Assembly (NCBI RefSeq): GCF_041060425.1
Contig: NZ_JAULBC010000003.1
Coordinates: forward strand, 248,001 to 312,000
Reading direction: 5' to 3'
From: Danxiaibacter flavus
Lineage (GTDB): Bacteria; Bacteroidota; Bacteroidia; Chitinophagales; Chitinophagaceae
Length of the DNA stretch: 64,000 bases
Shown: positions 61,996-64,000 of the stretch, piece by piece
How positions within the stretch are numbered: position 1 is the stretch's first letter
Layout of the letters: each line of letters starts with the position of its first letter
The notes under the pieces: generated by a model
Seen by the model: the letters and a program-made list of their open reading frames with translations, nothing else
Told to the model about the DNA's origin: nothing
Databases searched by the model: none
Position numbers and translations under genes: made by a program

Positions 61996-62720
61996 GCAAA
62001 GATCATTTGAAGATAAAGCTGACGCCGTTGAGGACTCATGTTCAATATATCATGCTCTGACCATCCAAAATGTCTTGCCAGAACATACACTTCCTGCACC
62101 ATATTTTTTGCCCAGGCATTTATTTCCGTCCATAGATAGCTTTGGATATCGAAATGAGAAAGCCATTCATGCGCACATGCAGGGCATGTAAGCAGAACAG
62201 TTATATCAGCCTGCGCATCTTCTTTGCTGATCCTTTCTTCCAATGCATCTAACACATATCGCGGCAAATCTTCAACAAGGCAGGGTTCGTTATCTCTTTT
62301 TATTTCAAGCAGGCATTGCCGCAATAAGATCAATTCATTTTCTTCATCCGTACAACCCTTTTGCACCTGCTTTATATCTGCACTTACAGGAAGACGGAAA
62401 CGTAATTCAAAATCGTCGACTTTGATTTGAAAGTCAGAAGTAGCATGTGAATGCTGCAACATAAAATCATTGACATCATTCTCCCATTCAACTTTTTCAC
62501 CGCACGATGGGCAGACCGCTGTGTTCAGCAATTTTGATCCGAACATCCACTTGCGAAGCTGCAGCAACCTGGCATCACGCTGACCAATACTTAACGTTGC
62601 CGGATTGGTATCATCCTTTGAAGACGCATATTGCAGCAGCGCCAATGACCTGTCCGTTTGCGAATGTTGCAAACCATTTTCCCAAACCTGCAATAATTCA
62701 GGAGCTGTAAGTGATCGCAT
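61992..62720 (-). CDS. Zn-ribbon baseplate chaperone-like protein (T4 gp51 type)
   Basis: This 242-residue protein has two CPxC-type pairs, CPSCGEKVEWENDV (about 69) and CPACAHEWLSHFD (about 188), making a probable zinc ribbon split by an insertion. The C-terminus is VLARHFGWSEHDILNMSPQRRQLYLQMI, typical of T4 gp51/gp26-like baseplate chaperones seen in phage and eCIS clusters. It probably helps baseplate assembly and need not be in the finished particle. It starts 11 bp after the tube gene stop. Confidence 0.72.
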   Translation of the reverse strand: MRSLTAPELLQVWENGLQHSQTDRSLALLQYASSKDDTNPATLSIGQRDARLLQLRKWMFGSKLLNTAVCPSCGEKVEWENDVNDFMLQHSHATSDFQIKVDDFELRFRLPVSADIKQVQKGCTDEENELILLRQCLLEIKRDNEPCLVEDLPRYVLDALEERISKEDAQADITVLLTCPACAHEWLSHFDIQSYLWTEINAWAKNMVQEVYVLARHFGWSEHDILNMSPQRRQLYLQMIFA

Positions 62721-62730
62721 GATCAGTTAA

Positions 62731-63255
62731 TCAGGAAGGTTCAGTGAAAGATGGTTCGGAAGGTTCAGTTACCGCGTAGTCTCTTTCCCATCCTTCATTT
62801 TCCAGTTTAATGTGCTGTATGGCAACGGCATTGGCATTGGCATCAAGGTCAGACAATGCCTGGAATTCAGATACCCAGCATCTGAAAACGTTATATGCAA
62901 TTACCAGCTGGCCTGCTTCATTATACAGCTCAATTGTAATGTCTTTCCGGAAATCCTTGAGTGATGTTTCTGCGCCCAGGCCGGATCCGAAGTTCCAAAC
63001 CTTGTTGGCCCATTTTTCAAACTCAGTGTCGTGAGTAACACCCCGTTCAAGTGTTATTGCATCAAACTCTGTGCGTCCGGGACTTTTGCGGCTGCTGCTG
63101 GGATCGCCACCATCACGGTGTTTTACAACTTCAGTTGTCTTTTTCAACATACTTACTTTGCTTACACCTGCAACGTACCTGCCATCCCACTTAACCCTGA
63201 ACTTAAAATTTTTGTACGGATCAAACCGTTGTGCATTTACTGTAAACTGTGGCAT
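62731..63255 (-). CDS. eCIS inner tube protein (gp19-like)
   Basis: This 174-residue protein has the T4 gp19/phage tail tube fold signature: DPYKNFKFRVKWDGRYVAGVSKVSML, HRDGGDPSSSRKSPGRTEFDAITLERGVTHDTEFEKWANKVW and YNVFRCWVSEFQALSDLDANANAVAIQHIKLENEGWERD. It polymerises as the inner tube inside the sheath. An extra C-terminal Glu/Pro/Ser tail is present (VTEPSEPSFTEPS). It lies 11 bp after the sheath gene stop. Confidence 0.88.
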   Translation of the reverse strand: MPQFTVNAQRFDPYKNFKFRVKWDGRYVAGVSKVSMLKKTTEVVKHRDGGDPSSSRKSPGRTEFDAITLERGVTHDTEFEKWANKVWNFGSGLGAETSLKDFRKDITIELYNEAGQLVIAYNVFRCWVSEFQALSDLDANANAVAIQHIKLENEGWERDYAVTEPSEPSFTEPS

Positions 63256-63266
63256 AACTTAATTTT

Positions 63267-64000
63267 TTAGGTGTCGATTTGTCCAGCTAGTTGCTGAATT
63301 TTTATAATTACAAATTCGGCTGGTTTCAGTGGTGCAAAAGCTACCAGTATATTTACAATGCCGAGATCAATATCGTTTTGCGTAGTTGTTTCCTTATCAC
63401 ATTTTACCAGGTATGCTTCTTTGGGTGTTTTGCCCTGGAAAGCTCCCTGGCGGAAAAGGTTCTGCATAAAGGCTCCTACGTTAAGTCTTATCTGCGCCCA
63501 CAATGGTTCGTCGTTCGGTTCAAACACCACCCATTTTGTCCCCCTGAATAATGATTCTTCGATAAATAATGCAGTCCTTCTTACGGCAACGTATTTGTAT
63601 TCATCCGCCAACTGATCTGCACCGCGCATGGTTCTGGCACCCCATATCACGCGGCCTATTACCGGGAATGTGCGGAAGCAGTTAATGCCCAGCGGATTTA
63701 ATTGTCCATTCTCTTTATCTGATAAATTTATCTGAAGGCTTTGCACGCCATTCAATGCAACATCAATGCCTGCGGGAGATTTCCACACACCACGATTGGT
63801 GTCCGTTGTAGCCATTAACCCTGCAACAATTCCTGAGGGCGCAAAAAGATCAGGTTGATTCTCTCTTAACGGATCAGCCTTTACAACCAGCGGATAGTAC
63901 AAAGCAGCATTCCTTGCATCAATGCCTGAAACACCAAGTGAACCCAGGTTTTGAATAGGATTGCTTACCGCCTTGTCTACATTTGCACCCCATGCAGCGG
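63267..64000 (-). CDS. eCIS contractile sheath protein (C-terminal part, runs off the edge)
   Basis: The frame is open from the right edge (64000) to a stop at 63267, about 243 residues. I did not start at the internal TTG near 63902 because the coding frame continues upstream (WGANVDKAVSNPIQNLGSLG). The C-terminal sheath domain is clear: GINCFRTFPVIGRVIWGARTMRGADQLADEYKYVAVRRTALFIEESL, FEPNDEPLWAQIRLNVGAFM and EFVIIKIQQLAGQ. This is the phage tail sheath fold (Afp2-4 type). The N-terminal part lies outside the window, so sheath copy number cannot be judged. Confidence 0.88.
   Translation of the reverse strand, partial: AAWGANVDKAVSNPIQNLGSLGVSGIDARNAALYYPLVVKADPLRENQPDLFAPSGIVAGLMATTDTNRGVWKSPAGIDVALNGVQSLQINLSDKENGQLNPLGINCFRTFPVIGRVIWGARTMRGADQLADEYKYVAVRRTALFIEESLFRGTKWVVFEPNDEPLWAQIRLNVGAFMQNLFRQGAFQGKTPKEAYLVKCDKETTTQNDIDLGIVNILVAFAPLKPAEFVIIKIQQLAGQIDT

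Noticed and set aside
43083..64000. Contractile tail genes as an ordinary prophage
   Set aside because: No capsid, portal, terminase, integrase or lysis gene is seen. AAA ATPase, DUF4255, DUF6519 and DUF4157 neighbours point to an injection system. A full check would need sequence beyond 64000.

Overview
The window comes from a Bacteroidota genome, probably Chitinophagaceae or a close relative. This is inferred from the gene families (TssN/TssO-type T6SS genes, DUF4157 proteins, DUF6519) and from A/T-rich spacers without strong Shine-Dalgarno sites; no rRNA or housekeeping gene is present to fix the taxon. Its main feature is two different contractile injection systems side by side. Positions 494-23413 hold a subtype-iii type VI secretion system (T6SSiii). 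Positions 43083-64000 hold an extracellular or phage-tail-like contractile injection system (eCIS, AFP/MAC/T6SSiv-like), which runs off the right edge inside the sheath gene.

T6SS half. After the C-terminus of a CHAT-domain membrane protein (1-165) come the Hcp-type tube protein (tssD), VgrG (tssI), a helical-repeat adaptor candidate, a 1457-residue PAAR-like/Rhs polymorphic toxin ending in a GIY-YIG-like nuclease, and its likely immunity gene. A minus-strand block carries tssG, tssF and tssE (baseplate). A plus-strand block carries tssH, tssB, tssC, tssN, tssK, tssO and a TssP-like PKD protein, followed by a secreted TPR protein. No TssJ/L/M is present, as expected for subtype iii. A minus-strand four-gene module (26491-29514: helical protein, lipoprotein, GH46-like hydrolase, membrane protein) closes this half.

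Middle, 29.5-42.5 kb. This stretch has methyltransferase and glycosyltransferase genes, two of them MT/GT fusions with opposite domain order. It also has four eCIS-type cargo candidates: three DUF4157 proteins (one with an M14 carboxypeptidase domain, one with a second HExxH motif, one with a beta-rich C-terminus) and a Cys-rich protein whose N-terminus is out of frame. MITE-like repeats and a tRNA 3'-end fragment followed by a terminator also lie here.

eCIS half, all on the minus strand and in transcription order from the right: sheath, tube, Zn-ribbon baseplate chaperone, disordered linker, DUF4255 protein, AAA+ ATPase, small conserved protein, CIS tube-cap protein, LysM protein, gpD hub, gpV spike, PAAR-like tip, gp25, two gpJ-like baseplate wedges, a gpI-like protein fused to a beta-helix, and a DUF6519 beta-helix protein.

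The most unusual signal is non-coding. Nearly every spacer between transcription units carries degenerate tandem arrays with a 7-bp (sometimes 8-bp) period. Consensus classes include CCTGATA, ACATCNT, AACGTAC, TCAATTN and TTTTTAC. Each class has a fixed polarity relative to the nearest gene end: one strand at 5' ends, its reverse complement at 3' ends. The arrays abut start codons and often contribute the stop codon itself.
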